A DNA stretch of 64,000 bases, from positions 5,394,001-5,458,000 of the forward strand of contig NZ_CP059165.1 in assembly GCF_013466425.1 (NCBI RefSeq), written 5' to 3'. How positions within the stretch are numbered: the first letter of the stretch is position 1; the number at the start of each line of letters is the position of its first letter. Source of the DNA: Mycobacterium vicinigordonae (GTDB lineage Bacteria > Actinomycetota > Actinomycetes > Mycobacteriales > Mycobacteriaceae). Shown here piece by piece: positions 25,679-34,818 of the stretch. Under the pieces are notes generated by a model. It was not told the origin of the DNA. It did no database searches and saw nothing but the letters and a program-made list of their open reading frames with translations. The position numbers and the translations under genes are program-made.

Positions 25679-25873
25679 ATGAAGGTCTGGGTTGACCCGG
25701 AACGCTGCCAGGGGCACACCCTATGCGCCATGATCGCGCCGGATTCGTTCCAACTCAGCGATATTGACGGCAGCTCGTCTGCTGTCAACGAAATTGTTCC
25801 GGAGGAGCTTGTGGATCAGGTGCGCGAAGCCGCGCAGTCCTGCCCCGAGCAAGCCATCATGCTCAGCGACTGA
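25679..25873 (+). CDS. Ferredoxin, single-cluster 3Fe-4S type (P450 partner)
   Basis: 64 residues. CQGHTLC supplies two cysteines with His at the position occupied by Cys in 4Fe-4S forms, and SCPEQAI supplies the third; this is the C-x2-H-x2-C-xn-CP pattern of actinobacterial P450 ferredoxins with a 3Fe-4S cluster. A GAGGAAGCAG motif precedes the ATG. It lies directly before the P450 at 25894 and is its obvious electron donor. Confidence 0.9.
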   Translation: MKVWVDPERCQGHTLCAMIAPDSFQLSDIDGSSSAVNEIVPEELVDQVREAAQSCPEQAIMLSD

Positions 25874-25893
25874 ACATCAAGGGAGACTTGGCT

Positions 25894-27264
25894 TTGAGTG
25901 TGGATGACGTCGCGACCGATAGCGACAGCGACCGCAAGAAAAACGCGTACCACTACGACCGGCACTCCCCCGAGTACCGATCGCATTTCACGCGCATCAC
26001 CAAAGAGATGCACACCCAGTGCCCGATGGCCTGGACCGATACCTACGGGGGCCACTGGGTTGCCGCGGGCAGCAACGAGGTGTTCGAGCTGGCACGATGT
26101 CCCGCGGTCTCCAACGACCACGACATCCACGGCGAACGCCGCGGCTACAAAGGGATTTCAATCCCTACTGCCCGCCGAGTCAGTGTGGTGCGGGGCGGCA
26201 TTCTAGAGATGGACGAGCCTGAGCATCGCACCTACCGCAACGTGCTTAACCCGTATCTGTCACCGGCGGCTGTCAAGCGCTGGGAACCGTTCATCGCCGA
26301 CGTGACGCGGGCGTGCCTCGACGAGAAGATCGAGGAAGGCCATATCGACTTCGTCGACGACCTGGCCAACATCGTTCCCGCCGTGCTGACTTTGGCGATG
26401 CTCGGCATCCCGCTGAAAAAGTGGAACATGTACAGCGAGCCGGTCCACGCGGCGGTATACACCCCGGAGCACTCGCCGGATATCGAGCGGGTCACCGAGA
26501 TGCACCGCAACATGGGGCTCGACATGGTCAACAACATGATCGAGATCCGCGAAAACCCGCGCCCCGGAATCGTCAACGGGCTGCTGCAGATGCGTATCGA
26601 CGGGGAGCCGGCGCCCGATCTGGAGATCCTGGGCAACCTCGGTCTGGTGATCGGGGGTGGGTTCGACACCACGACCGCGCTCACGGCGCACTCACTGGAA
26701 TGGCTTTCTGATCATCCCAACGAGCGGGAGCGGCTGCGCCGTGAGCGCGGGGCGCTGATCGACGCCGCAACCGAGGAGTTCCTGCGGTATTTCACTCCGG
26801 CGCCGGGTGACGGCCGCACGTTCTCCGACAATGTCGAGGTAAACGGCACCCGATTCAAGGAGGGTGAACGGCTTTGGATTTCGTGGGCCATGGCCAATCG
26901 TGACGCGAGTGTGTTCCATGACCCGGACGAGGTCGTCTTGGATCGCAAAGGAAACCGGCACTTCAGCTTCGGCATCGGCGTACACCGCTGCATCGGATCA
27001 AACGTGGCCCGCACGGTGTTCAAGTCGATGCTGAACGCTGTGTTGGACCGAATGCCCGATTACCGCTGCGACCCCGAAGGCGCGGTGCATTACGAGACCA
27101 TCGGCGTGATCCAGGGCATGCGCAAGCTACCGGCCGACTTCACCCCGGGTGCTCGCGTCGGAGCCGGCCTGGACGAGACACTGGAGAAGCTGCAGCGCAT
27201 TTGCGATGAGCAGGAACTCGCGCGGCCGATCACCGAACGCAAGGAAGCCGCGGTGATCGACTAG
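25894..27264 (+). CDS. Cytochrome P450
   Basis: 456 residues from TTG 25894. GGGAG lies 8 nt upstream; TTG 25888 is too close to it and GTG 25900 is an alternative. I-helix GGGFDTTTA at about 253-261, ExxR as EEFLR near 290, haem loop FSFGIGVHRCIGSNVAR with Cys366. It has a C-terminal extension of about 50 residues beyond the usual end (GAGLDETLEKLQRICDEQEL), likely helical. Not closely similar in pattern to the other four P450s in the window. Third gene of the SDR-ferredoxin-P450 operon. Confidence 0.9.
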   Translation: MSVDDVATDSDSDRKKNAYHYDRHSPEYRSHFTRITKEMHTQCPMAWTDTYGGHWVAAGSNEVFELARCPAVSNDHDIHGERRGYKGISIPTARRVSVVRGGILEMDEPEHRTYRNVLNPYLSPAAVKRWEPFIADVTRACLDEKIEEGHIDFVDDLANIVPAVLTLAMLGIPLKKWNMYSEPVHAAVYTPEHSPDIERVTEMHRNMGLDMVNNMIEIRENPRPGIVNGLLQMRIDGEPAPDLEILGNLGLVIGGGFDTTTALTAHSLEWLSDHPNERERLRRERGALIDAATEEFLRYFTPAPGDGRTFSDNVEVNGTRFKEGERLWISWAMANRDASVFHDPDEVVLDRKGNRHFSFGIGVHRCIGSNVARTVFKSMLNAVLDRMPDYRCDPEGAVHYETIGVIQGMRKLPADFTPGARVGAGLDETLEKLQRICDEQELARPITERKEAAVID

Positions 27265-27328
27265 GGCGACTCGGCCTTTCGCCGAACGTCGCGGCCGTCC
27301 CGCGTCCTGCGCGGCGAAGCACCGACCT

Positions 27329-28504
27329 CTAGCCGCGTGGCAGCCCCAGCACTCGCTGGGCGATGATGTTGCGCTGGATCTCCGAAGTACCGCCGGCGAT
27401 AGTGCCGGAGAAGCTTCGCGCATACCGCTCGAACCAACTCGCGAAGTAGTGATCCAGGTTCATCGGCGCGTAAGGTCCGGTGAGCCCAGGATGCACCAGA
27501 CCGTCGCCGCCGGCGGCCGCCAGTGCATGCTCGGAGATCCGCAATTCCGCTTCGGAGCCAAGGAGTTTCAGCACCGATATCGCCGATGTGTCGTCCTCGC
27601 CACGCGAGGCGCGGGCCAGCGCCACCGAGCCCAACAGCCGTAGTGCCTCCTTGTCCATGATCGTGCTGGCGTACTGGTCGCGGTCCAGCTCCGACACGGG
27701 ATGGAAGTCGGCGAGCATGTTGTCCATCCGATCGGCGAAACCCAGCCACATCATCGTGCGCTCATGCCCGAGCGAGCCGTTAGCCACCCGCCAGCCCTGG
27801 TTGAGTTCGCCGACAAGGTTCTCCGCGGGCACCTTCACGTCGGTGAAGAACACCTCGTTGAAGTCGAGGTCGTCGACCGCGCAGATCGACGGGAAGGGTC
27901 GCCGCACCACCCCTTCGGCATCGGTCGGTATCACCAACGCGCTGATGCCCTTGTGTTTTGGCGCGTCGGGGTCGGTGCGAACGAAAGTCAGCAGCACGTC
28001 TGCGTCGTGCGCCCCAGAGGTCCACACCTTCTGCCCGTTAACCACGAAGTAATCGCCCCGCAGCTCCGCCCGGGTGCGCAACGACGCTAGGTCCGAGCCC
28101 GCGCTCGGCTCGCTCATCCCCAACGAAGCGGTGATCTCGGCCCGCAGGATGGGCACCGCCCAACGCCGTTTCTGCTCGTCGCTGCCAAATGAGATCAGGG
28201 ATGCTGCAACGATATTCACGCCCTGAGGGTTAAGACTGTGGTAGATCCGGCGGCGGCACAGTTCCTCGAGATACACGTACTGCTGCAGTACGGTCGCGTT
28301 CCGGCCGCCAAACTCCGGCGGCTGGGTCGGCAGCAGCCAGCCGTTGTCGAAGAGTAGTCGCTGCCAACGCCTGGCCCAATCCGGCATGTGGGAGACGGAG
28401 CGGGGCCGCTCGATGCATTCGCTTGCCGGAGGCAGGTTTTCGTCAAGGAAGGCCGAGAACTCCGCGCGGAATTCCTCGACGTCGGCATCAAAAGTCAGCT
28501 GCAC
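27329..28504 (-). CDS. Acyl-CoA dehydrogenase (FadE), larger subunit of a pair
   Basis: 391 residues. VQLTFDADVEEFRAEFSAFL start, FAD/substrate segment GMSEPSAGSDLASLRT, VNGQKVWTSGAHDADVLL, and terminal TIAGGTSEIQRNIIAQRVLG. The position that holds catalytic Glu in medium-chain enzymes (YEGT) is Gly here (AGGT). Adjacent paired FadEs in mycobacterial sterol catabolism form alpha2beta2 enzymes, so it probably pairs with the 28488 product, whose stop it overlaps by 17 bp. GTG 28504 has GAGGAG upstream. It has a close paralogue of identical length at 60657. Confidence 0.88.
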   Translation of the reverse strand: MQLTFDADVEEFRAEFSAFLDENLPPASECIERPRSVSHMPDWARRWQRLLFDNGWLLPTQPPEFGGRNATVLQQYVYLEELCRRRIYHSLNPQGVNIVAASLISFGSDEQKRRWAVPILRAEITASLGMSEPSAGSDLASLRTRAELRGDYFVVNGQKVWTSGAHDADVLLTFVRTDPDAPKHKGISALVIPTDAEGVVRRPFPSICAVDDLDFNEVFFTDVKVPAENLVGELNQGWRVANGSLGHERTMMWLGFADRMDNMLADFHPVSELDRDQYASTIMDKEALRLLGSVALARASRGEDDTSAISVLKLLGSEAELRISEHALAAAGGDGLVHPGLTGPYAPMNLDHYFASWFERYARSFSGTIAGGTSEIQRNIIAQRVLGLPRG

Positions 28505-29486
28505 GGTACTCCTCGGCGATCTGGGCCCGGTGCTCGGCCGCACCACCGAGCATCAGCTCGCCGGCCTTCGCGCGCTTGAGCGCGAACTGCACGTCGTTCT
28601 CCCAGGTGAATCCCATTGCGCCGTGCAGTTGCAGTCCGTGCCGAAACACCAGCGACTGGCATTCTCCGGCAGACGCTTTGGCCATCGCCGCGGCGAGTCG
28701 ACGGCGCGGATCGTCGGCGGATATGGTCAGCGCAGCGAAGTAGGCCAGCGCTCGGGCGCGCTGCACGGCGACGTGCATGTCGGCAGCCTTGTGCTGTACA
28801 GCCTGGAAAGAGCCGATGGGAACGCCGAATTGGTGACGGCTGCGGACGTGCTCGAGGACCATGTCCAGGATGCGCTGGCACGCACCGACCATCGTGATCG
28901 CCATGCCGGTCAAGGCGATGTGGTGGGCGCGTTCGCTGTCGACGCTCAGCCGGTCGCGGTCCGGCACCCGGGTTCCGGCGAACGACAGGTCGGCAACATG
29001 CAGCACCGGATCGAACACCGATTCACGCCGTGCCGACAACTGACTGGCATCGACGACGAACACGCCGGCCTCGGTCACCACCGCCACCCGCTCGGCCCGG
29101 TCGCCGTCCAGTACGTGGCGGGCCACGCCGTCCAGCACCCACCCGTCGGCGTCCCGGCGCGCCGAGACCCCGCTGTACACGGCGGTGCCCGACTCGTTCG
29201 GCTCGAAGCGGTCACCGGCTAGTGGCGCGAACTGGGTCATGGTCGCAAGGAACGGAGTCGGGTCGGTGGCGTGACCGAGTTCCTCGAGGACGATCGCCAA
29301 CTCCACCGCGCTGGCCGGGTCGTTGAGCTCGGTCCAGCCGAGTTCCCGGTAGAGCTTCCACAGCGGTTGGGTATCTGCGCCGTCCTCGGCGACACTGCGC
29401 ACCAGGGAGGGCGGGCATTGTTTGGTGACGACATCGCGCACGGTGTCTTGCCACAGCCGCTGGTCTGCATCAAACTCCAAGAGCAT
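28488..29486 (-). CDS. Acyl-CoA dehydrogenase-like (FadE), smaller subunit of a pair
   Basis: 332 residues, shorter than the usual ~380. The C-terminal ACAD helical domain is clear (EHVRSRHQFGVPIGSFQAVQ, GLQLHGAMGFTWENDVQFAL), while the middle beta domain is reduced and the usual TEP.AGSD motif is absent. This fits the non-canonical partner of heterotetrameric FadEs. Promoter proximal: the perfect operator at 29492 ends 6 bp before its ATG, suggesting a leaderless or very short 5' end. Operon with the 27329 gene. Confidence 0.85.
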   Translation of the reverse strand: MLLEFDADQRLWQDTVRDVVTKQCPPSLVRSVAEDGADTQPLWKLYRELGWTELNDPASAVELAIVLEELGHATDPTPFLATMTQFAPLAGDRFEPNESGTAVYSGVSARRDADGWVLDGVARHVLDGDRAERVAVVTEAGVFVVDASQLSARRESVFDPVLHVADLSFAGTRVPDRDRLSVDSERAHHIALTGMAITMVGACQRILDMVLEHVRSRHQFGVPIGSFQAVQHKAADMHVAVQRARALAYFAALTISADDPRRRLAAAMAKASAGECQSLVFRHGLQLHGAMGFTWENDVQFALKRAKAGELMLGGAAEHRAQIAEEYRAADF

Positions 29487-29491
29487 CCGAT

Positions 29492-29506
29492 GAGAATAGC
29501 ATTCTC
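29492..29506. promoter_or_regulatory. Operator, perfect copy: GAGAAT-AGC-ATTCTC
   Basis: Between the divergent FadE pair (6 bp from its start) and the NTF2-SDR-SDR operon (58 bp from its start). One site can serve both operons. Confidence 0.8.
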
Positions 29507-29563
29507 GCTGCGGGAAGTAGTAATCTCGGAAACCGATTAGGCCGATTACGTGAAGGGGCCGCT

Positions 29564-30058
29564 ATGCAGGACGTCGCAGCCGAGCTGTGGGAACTCGAGT
29601 CGATCAAGCAACTCAAGGCTCGATACTGCCGCTACCTGGACACCAAGCGCTGGGACGATTGGCGCGCGCTGTTCGCCGAAGACTTCGTCAGCGACACCTC
29701 ACCATCGGGCGGAAAGCTGATTACCGGTGCCGACGAGTTCGTCGCCTATGTGCGCGGAACGCTGGGCAAGCAGCCCACCGTGCATCAGGTCCACGCACCG
29801 GAGATCGAACTGACCTCCGCGACCACTGCAACCGGCGTGTGGGCGCTCGAAGATGTGGTACGACTGGCCCCGGGGGTGAACCTAAACGGCTTCGGGCATT
29901 ACCACGAAACCTATGAGAAAACCGATGACCGCTGGCTGATCAAGACATCGACACTTACCCGGCTGCGTGAAGATGTCTTCAATCCGCTGTTCTCTGTTCG
30001 TATCTCGCCTCGGCTGCGTGACGCCGGCGCCGCGCTGGCCCGCAAGTTCGACCGATGA
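29564..30058 (+). CDS. NTF2-like (SnoaL/ketosteroid-isomerase fold) protein
   Basis: 164 residues. ELESIKQLKARYCRYLDTKR then WDDWRALFAEDF, VHQVHAPEIEL, GHYHETYEKTDDRWLIKTST: the typical SnoaL_4-type NTF2 fold. Members are isomerases, hydratases or non-catalytic ligand binders. A KSI-like isomerase or dehydratase role is possible but not shown. Stop overlaps the next gene's ATG. First gene of a three-gene operon under the 29492 operator. A second NTF2-like gene is at 58185. Confidence 0.8.
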   Translation: MQDVAAELWELESIKQLKARYCRYLDTKRWDDWRALFAEDFVSDTSPSGGKLITGADEFVAYVRGTLGKQPTVHQVHAPEIELTSATTATGVWALEDVVRLAPGVNLNGFGHYHETYEKTDDRWLIKTSTLTRLREDVFNPLFSVRISPRLRDAGAALARKFDR

Positions 30059-31152
30059 GCCCCACCACCCTGGTCACCGGCGCCTTTGGGCAAGTGGGGA
30101 CGCGCTGCGCGGAGATCTTGCTGCGACGCGGGCACACCGTAATCGCGGTCGACCTGCCCAACGACGACGCCGCCGAAAAATTGGCGCAGCTCGCGACTTC
30201 GGGCACTCTGGTCACCGAGTACACCGACCTCACCGACGCCGACGCGGTCACCGGCGTGGTGCGCCAGCACCGACCTGACGCGATCGTGCACCTCGCCGCA
30301 ATCGTTTCGCCGCCGTCCTACCGCAATCCGCGGTTGGCCCGCAAAGTCAATGTCGAGGGCACCCGAAACCTGGTGACGGCCGCACAGTCTTGCACCGACC
30401 CTGCCTTTTTTATATTCGCTTCCAGCGCAGCTGTTTACGGATCCCGCAACCCCAACCGGTACCCGGAGCGCATCACCGGTGCCACCCCGGTCAATCCGAT
30501 CGATCAGTACGGCGAGGACAAGGTGCTGGCCGAAGCCGTCATCACCGAAAGTGGGCTGCCCCATGCGATACTGCGATTGGCTGCGATCGTCTCCCCCGAC
30601 GGCGCCGCCAATTTCGACGGCGATTACCTGGCTCTGGTGCGCGCCACCCCAGTGGACAATCGCATGCACGCGACCGACGCCCGCGATGTCGCATTGGCGT
30701 TCGCCAATGCCGTGGAACGACGTGAGGCGGTCGACGGCAAGGTGCTGATGATCGCGGGCAACGAGACCCACGTGCACCTGATGAGCGAGCTGCAGGACGA
30801 TGTCATGGCCGCCGTTGGCATCGGCAGACTGGGCCGCTGCGCCGGTCTGCCGGGTGATCCCGACGACGACCGTGGCTGGGCATTCACTGGATGGTTCGAC
30901 ACTTCCGAATCTCAAGCACTGCTTGATTATCAGCAGCATGACTGGCCTGACAGCCTGGCCTGGATCAGCGATTCCATGCGCCGGCAGCGCATCCTGTTGC
31001 GCGCGGCCGGGCCGGTGGTGCGCCCGGCACTACGTGCGTTTCTTGCGGTGCAGCGAAGGCTCGAACACCGTGGCTGCTATGCCGACCCGTGGACGTTCTT
31101 GAGCGCCAAGTACGGATCCCAGATGCTCGCACAGATCCCTGACGCAACATGA
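30055..31152 (+). CDS. NAD-dependent epimerase/dehydratase (extended SDR)
   Basis: 365 residues. TLVTGAFGQVGTRCAE at 5-20 is the extended-SDR GxxGxxG loop; IVHLAAIVSPPSYRNP, SSAAVYGS and YGEDK (Tyr/Lys) complete the active site. A C-terminal extension of about 60 residues ends FLSAKYGSQMLAQIPDAT. The family covers sugar epimerases and 3-beta-HSD-type dehydrogenases; in this setting a dehydrogenase or reductase of a lipid-like substrate is more likely. Start fixed by the ATGA overlap. Confidence 0.83.
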   Translation: MSPTTLVTGAFGQVGTRCAEILLRRGHTVIAVDLPNDDAAEKLAQLATSGTLVTEYTDLTDADAVTGVVRQHRPDAIVHLAAIVSPPSYRNPRLARKVNVEGTRNLVTAAQSCTDPAFFIFASSAAVYGSRNPNRYPERITGATPVNPIDQYGEDKVLAEAVITESGLPHAILRLAAIVSPDGAANFDGDYLALVRATPVDNRMHATDARDVALAFANAVERREAVDGKVLMIAGNETHVHLMSELQDDVMAAVGIGRLGRCAGLPGDPDDDRGWAFTGWFDTSESQALLDYQQHDWPDSLAWISDSMRRQRILLRAAGPVVRPALRAFLAVQRRLEHRGCYADPWTFLSAKYGSQMLAQIPDAT

Positions 31153-32162
31153 CCAAGAAACTTGTCATTGGAGCCAGTGGCTTCCTAGGCTCCCACGTGA
31201 CCCGTCAGCTTGTCGAAGCAGCCGAAGTAGTGCGGGTCATGTTGCGAAAAACCAGCTCCACGAACGGGATCGATGATCTCGACGTGGAGCGGCATTACGG
31301 AGACATCTTCGACGACGCGGCGCTGCGCGCGGCCATGGACGGCTGTGACGTCGTCTACTACTGCGTGGTGGACGCCCGCATGTGGCTGCGCGATCCCGCT
31401 CCCCTGTTCCGCACCAACGTCGAAGGTCTGCGCCACGTTCTCGACGCGGCTCTCGCGGCCGGCCTGCGTAAGTTCGTATTCACGAGTAGCTCAGGAACAC
31501 TGGCGATAAATGACCGTCGGCTGGTCACCGAAGCCGACCCCCACAACTGGACCGACGGCGGCGCCTACATCGAATCCCGGGTGGCCGCCGAGAACCTGGT
31601 CCTGCAGTACGCGCGAGAGCGCGGCCTGCCGGCCGTCGCAATGTGCATTTCGACAACGTACGGGCCGAGAGACTGGGCGCCGACGCCGCACGGCGGGGTC
31701 ATTGCCCGAGTGGCCGCCGGGCACATGCCCTTCTACATGGGCTTCTCCCTTGAAGCGGTAGGCATCGAAGATGCAGCCCGCGCAATGCTTCTCGCGGCGG
31801 AGAAGGGTCACAACGGCGATCGCTACATCATCTCCGACCGCTCGATCAGCACCCAGGAGGTGCACGCGATCGCCGCCCGTGCGGTCGGCCGCCGCCCGCC
31901 GCGCATCCCCATCCCGATGGCTGCCCTGCTGGTGGCCTCGCGCATCAACGACCTTGCCGCACACGCGCTGGATCGTGACCTGCCGTTCGCGTACGTCGGT
32001 GCGAAAATGGCGCAGCTGATGTCGCCGCTGGATCACAGCAAGGCCGAGCGCGAACTCGGCTGGGAGCCTGAGCCGGTCGAGGCTTCCATCACCAGAGCCG
32101 CGCAATGGTTTGCCGCGCAGGCCTCGAAAAAATCGGTCACGGGTGCAATTCAAAGCGGGTAG
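31149..32162 (+). CDS. NAD-dependent epimerase/dehydratase (extended SDR) with YxxxR active site
   Basis: 337 residues. IGASGFLGSHVTRQL cofactor loop at 7-21, NVEGLRHVLDAAL, FTSSSGTLA, and YIESRVAAENLV. The conserved active-site Lys of YxxxK is Arg here (codon CGG), an uncommon change. Layout resembles 3-beta-HSD/sterol C4-decarboxylase-like members. ATGA overlap with the upstream SDR; its 3' end overlaps the convergent nitroreductase by 13 bp. Confidence 0.82.
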   Translation: MTKKLVIGASGFLGSHVTRQLVEAAEVVRVMLRKTSSTNGIDDLDVERHYGDIFDDAALRAAMDGCDVVYYCVVDARMWLRDPAPLFRTNVEGLRHVLDAALAAGLRKFVFTSSSGTLAINDRRLVTEADPHNWTDGGAYIESRVAAENLVLQYARERGLPAVAMCISTTYGPRDWAPTPHGGVIARVAAGHMPFYMGFSLEAVGIEDAARAMLLAAEKGHNGDRYIISDRSISTQEVHAIAARAVGRRPPRIPIPMAALLVASRINDLAAHALDRDLPFAYVGAKMAQLMSPLDHSKAERELGWEPEPVEASITRAAQWFAAQASKKSVTGAIQSG

Positions 32163-32893
32163 GGCTTGTCCCAGTGGTCCAGGTTGACCGCGTCGGCGAG
32201 GGGACGCCGACGCACCGGACCGTGATTGCCCTTCGGCCAGCCGATTACGATGTGGCCGGCCAACATCCAGTCGTCGGGTACGCCGACGGCCTCGCGTAAA
32301 AGTTGCTCGCCGCCATAGGACGCCCAGCTGGTCATACAGGCGCCGAGTCCCTGCGCGCGGGCTGCCAACAGGAAATTCTGCATCGCCGGAAAAATCGAAC
32401 CGCCGAGCAGCAGTTCGGATGCCGTCGGGTAATGCAGCTGCGCGAACAGCACGGAGGTGAATTCACCAGCACGGTCGTGCAATTCGTAGGTAGCACGGTT
32501 GTTGCGGGCACGGCGGCTGGCGTCGCTGGGGTCGGGTCGGATCATTCCGTAGACAGGTTCGATCACCTGCAACGCTTGTGCGGCCGCCTTGGCTACCACG
32601 GCCCGCTGCTCGGGCGATCGCAGGACCACGTAACGCCAGGCTTGCGCGTTGGCCCCCGAAGGCGCCCACCTGGCCGCTTCCAGGCACCGCCGCAACGTGT
32701 CATCGTCGACGGGCTCCTGGGTGAAACGCCGGATGGTGCGGGAGGTGGACATCACCTCCCAGATGTCATCGCTTGCGCCGGTCACTGTGGCTGCGTGGCT
32801 CCGCTGTGGTGGCAGTGCCTCATCGCTTGTTGCCCGATCGAACGTGACCGGAAATTGGTGGGCGAAAGACTCACCGGCAGCCGAGTAACCCAT
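32150..32893 (-). CDS. Nitroreductase-family flavoprotein
   Basis: 247 residues. MSTSRTIRRFTQEPVDDDTL with WAPSGANAQAWRYVVLRSPE (FMN-binding loop) and the C-terminal GLGACMTSWASYGGEQLL, VGVPDDWMLAGHIVIGWPKG are typical of the FMN-dependent nitroreductase fold. The family reduces nitro groups, quinones or enones with NAD(P)H. An AAGGAG site precedes the ATG. Divergent from the TetR at 32960, which probably regulates it. Confidence 0.87.
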   Translation of the reverse strand: MGYSAAGESFAHQFPVTFDRATSDEALPPQRSHAATVTGASDDIWEVMSTSRTIRRFTQEPVDDDTLRRCLEAARWAPSGANAQAWRYVVLRSPEQRAVVAKAAAQALQVIEPVYGMIRPDPSDASRRARNNRATYELHDRAGEFTSVLFAQLHYPTASELLLGGSIFPAMQNFLLAARAQGLGACMTSWASYGGEQLLREAVGVPDDWMLAGHIVIGWPKGNHGPVRRRPLADAVNLDHWDKPYPL

Positions 32894-32959
32894 GGCTTGC
32901 TCCTTGATCAGATAGTGCCTGGCACAACCTATTCGGAAGGTCGATTAGCATCACCGGAC

Positions 32960-33580
32960 ATGGAAGCCAGCCGCCGGTGGGGTGACGACCGCGCGATCCT
33001 CGACGATAGCGAGGCACGCCGGTTGTTGTTGGACGCGGCCAGCAGGTGCATCGTACGGCGAGGGAACGCGCAGATCCGCATGGCCGAGGTCGCCGACGAA
33101 GCCGGCGTCTCCCGGTCGACGCTGTACCGCTACTTCCCCGGCCGTAACGATCTACTCCTCGGTCTGATGCTGGCACGCATCGACGCCGCACTCGCGGAAA
33201 TGGTGCGATCGCTGCGCGACCCGGACGACCCAGCGCATGCGCTGCCCGAGATGATTCTGGCCCGGGTGGAATCGGTCGAGGGCGATCCGTTGAACGAGGC
33301 ACTCTTTGCCGCCGAGAGCACCGCGGTGTCCGGTGCCCTGGAGCAGGGCTCGCAGCCCATCGTGGATGTGCTGCTGCGCCACTACGGTCCACTCTTGCAG
33401 CGATGGAAGAACATAGGCCGTCTTTATGACGATCTGGATCCGAGCGCCATTGTCCAGTGGCTGAACACCACGACGCTGTTCTTGCTCGCGCCCTCGTGGC
33501 GACCCCGGCCGGCGGCCGACAAGCGCCGATTCGTCGCGCAATTCCTGGTCCGTGCGCTGGTGCCACGGATCAGACAATAA
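32960..33580 (+). CDS. TetR-family transcriptional regulator
   Basis: 206 residues. The HTH reads RRGNAQIRMAEVADEAGVSR then STLYRYFPGRNDLL, preceded by ARRLLLDAASRCIV. ATG 32960 is chosen since the HTH begins soon after; longer in-frame extension overlaps the divergent nitroreductase gene and is not TetR-like. The short palindrome GTGCC-T-GGCAC at 32915-32925 lies in the divergent region and may be part of its operator. Its stop codon lies inside a 36-bp perfect inverted repeat. Confidence 0.83.
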   Translation: MEASRRWGDDRAILDDSEARRLLLDAASRCIVRRGNAQIRMAEVADEAGVSRSTLYRYFPGRNDLLLGLMLARIDAALAEMVRSLRDPDDPAHALPEMILARVESVEGDPLNEALFAAESTAVSGALEQGSQPIVDVLLRHYGPLLQRWKNIGRLYDDLDPSAIVQWLNTTTLFLLAPSWRPRPAADKRRFVAQFLVRALVPRIRQ

Positions 33581-33600
33581 CGCACTATTGTCTGATCCGT
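33565..33600. repeat. Perfect 15-bp inverted repeat, 6-nt spacer, over the TetR stop codon
   Basis: Arms 33565-33579 (starts ACGGATCAG) and 33586-33600 are exact complements. The TetR stop TAA (33578-33580) lies in it. No U-tract follows, so an intrinsic terminator is not certain; an operator in front of the phosphotransferase gene at 33682 is an alternative. Confidence 0.6.
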
Positions 33601-33681
33601 GTCGCATCGAATGACTGTGTTCTTCCCGGAAGACCGTGCCGGACGTGACCGGACCGGGTCGCGCGTCCAGAATGAGTCATT

Positions 33682-34818
33682 ATGAAAAATACTGTGCCAC
33701 AGGCGCTCTCTGCGCTCGGCCTGGCAGCTCACCTGGGCCGTGGGATGGGTCGAGTCGCTACCGATGCAATCGTCGGGACCCGCGCCGGCCTGCCGCGCGG
33801 GGTCAATCAACTCGACGCCGCAGTCCTCTCCGACGTGCTGGGGACCAAGGTCAGCTGGGTGCACCTGCTCGGCAACCACAGCGGGACGTCGTCCCGGGCG
33901 CGGCTGGCGGTGACCGGGGAGGGCCTGCCGGAGACCTTGTTCGTCAAGCTCACGGCCCAGACCGCCGCGACCCGTCTGATGGGCGAACTCGGCCGGCTTG
34001 GGCACACCGAAGTGCGCTTCTACAGCCAGCTGGCCCCGGAGCTGACCGGGGTTCCGCAGTGCTACGGCACCGCTTTCGATTCCTGGACCGGCCGATACCT
34101 GCTCGCCCTGGAAGATCTGCCGGCCGACTCCTGCGAGTTCCCGGACACCCTGCACCCGCTGTCGGTTGATCAGGCCAGCCTGATCGTCGAACTACTGGCC
34201 AAGCTGCACGCCACCTTCTGGGGTCGGCTGCCGCGCAACGGCCGCGGATCGCTTGGTTGGCTCTACACGCCGTCGGGGGATGTCACGTCGCTGCTGACCG
34301 GCTCACTGATGAACGCCTCAATTAAGCGACTCGGCGAACGCACCGATATCCCGGTCGAAAACGGCCGCTTCATCGCCGAGAATTACCGCGCCGTGGCGGC
34401 CATTATCGACACCGAACCGCACACCGTCATGCACGGCGACGCGCACCCGGGCAACGTGTACTTCCGCGACGGCCGGGCCGGGCTGCTCGACTGGCAGGCG
34501 GTGCGCCGCGGCCACCCTTCCCGCGAGCTGGCCTACACACTGGTCACCAGCCTGACCCCAGCGGACCGCATCTCCGCCGAGCGCGAGTTGCTGGACGAGT
34601 ATCGGCGCGCGCTGGTCGCTGCCGGCGGCCCCGACCTGGACCGCGACGACCTCTGGCTGCGGTTCCGGCAGGCCGCGCTGTATGCCTACGTGGCCGCGCT
34701 GATCACCGCGGGGATGGGCGGGATGCAGGTGGAAGACATCGCGCTAGAGGGCTTGCGGCGCGGCGTGGCCGCCCTTGATGACCTAGAAACCGTTGCCGCG
34801 CTGAAGCTTTCACTGTAG
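33682..34818 (+). CDS. Phosphotransferase of the aminoglycoside/choline kinase-like fold
   Basis: 378 residues. APH-family signatures: LFVKLTAQTA (Lys of the ATP site), ALEDLPADSCEF hinge, the catalytic HGDAHPGNVYF near 251-261 and LLDWQAVRRGHP (metal-binding Asp). Substrate unknown; mycobacterial relatives are often annotated as APH or ecdysteroid-kinase-like, and an antibiotic substrate should not be assumed. It ends one base before the stop of the convergent hydrolase gene, so both 3' ends abut. Confidence 0.85.
   Translation: MKNTVPQALSALGLAAHLGRGMGRVATDAIVGTRAGLPRGVNQLDAAVLSDVLGTKVSWVHLLGNHSGTSSRARLAVTGEGLPETLFVKLTAQTAATRLMGELGRLGHTEVRFYSQLAPELTGVPQCYGTAFDSWTGRYLLALEDLPADSCEFPDTLHPLSVDQASLIVELLAKLHATFWGRLPRNGRGSLGWLYTPSGDVTSLLTGSLMNASIKRLGERTDIPVENGRFIAENYRAVAAIIDTEPHTVMHGDAHPGNVYFRDGRAGLLDWQAVRRGHPSRELAYTLVTSLTPADRISAERELLDEYRRALVAAGGPDLDRDDLWLRFRQAALYAYVAALITAGMGGMQVEDIALEGLRRGVAALDDLETVAALKLSL

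Noticed and set aside
33682..34818. Antibiotic-resistance (aminoglycoside) kinase
   Set aside because: The APH-like fold is clear, but this fold is very common in mycobacteria for other small molecules; nothing shows an antibiotic substrate.
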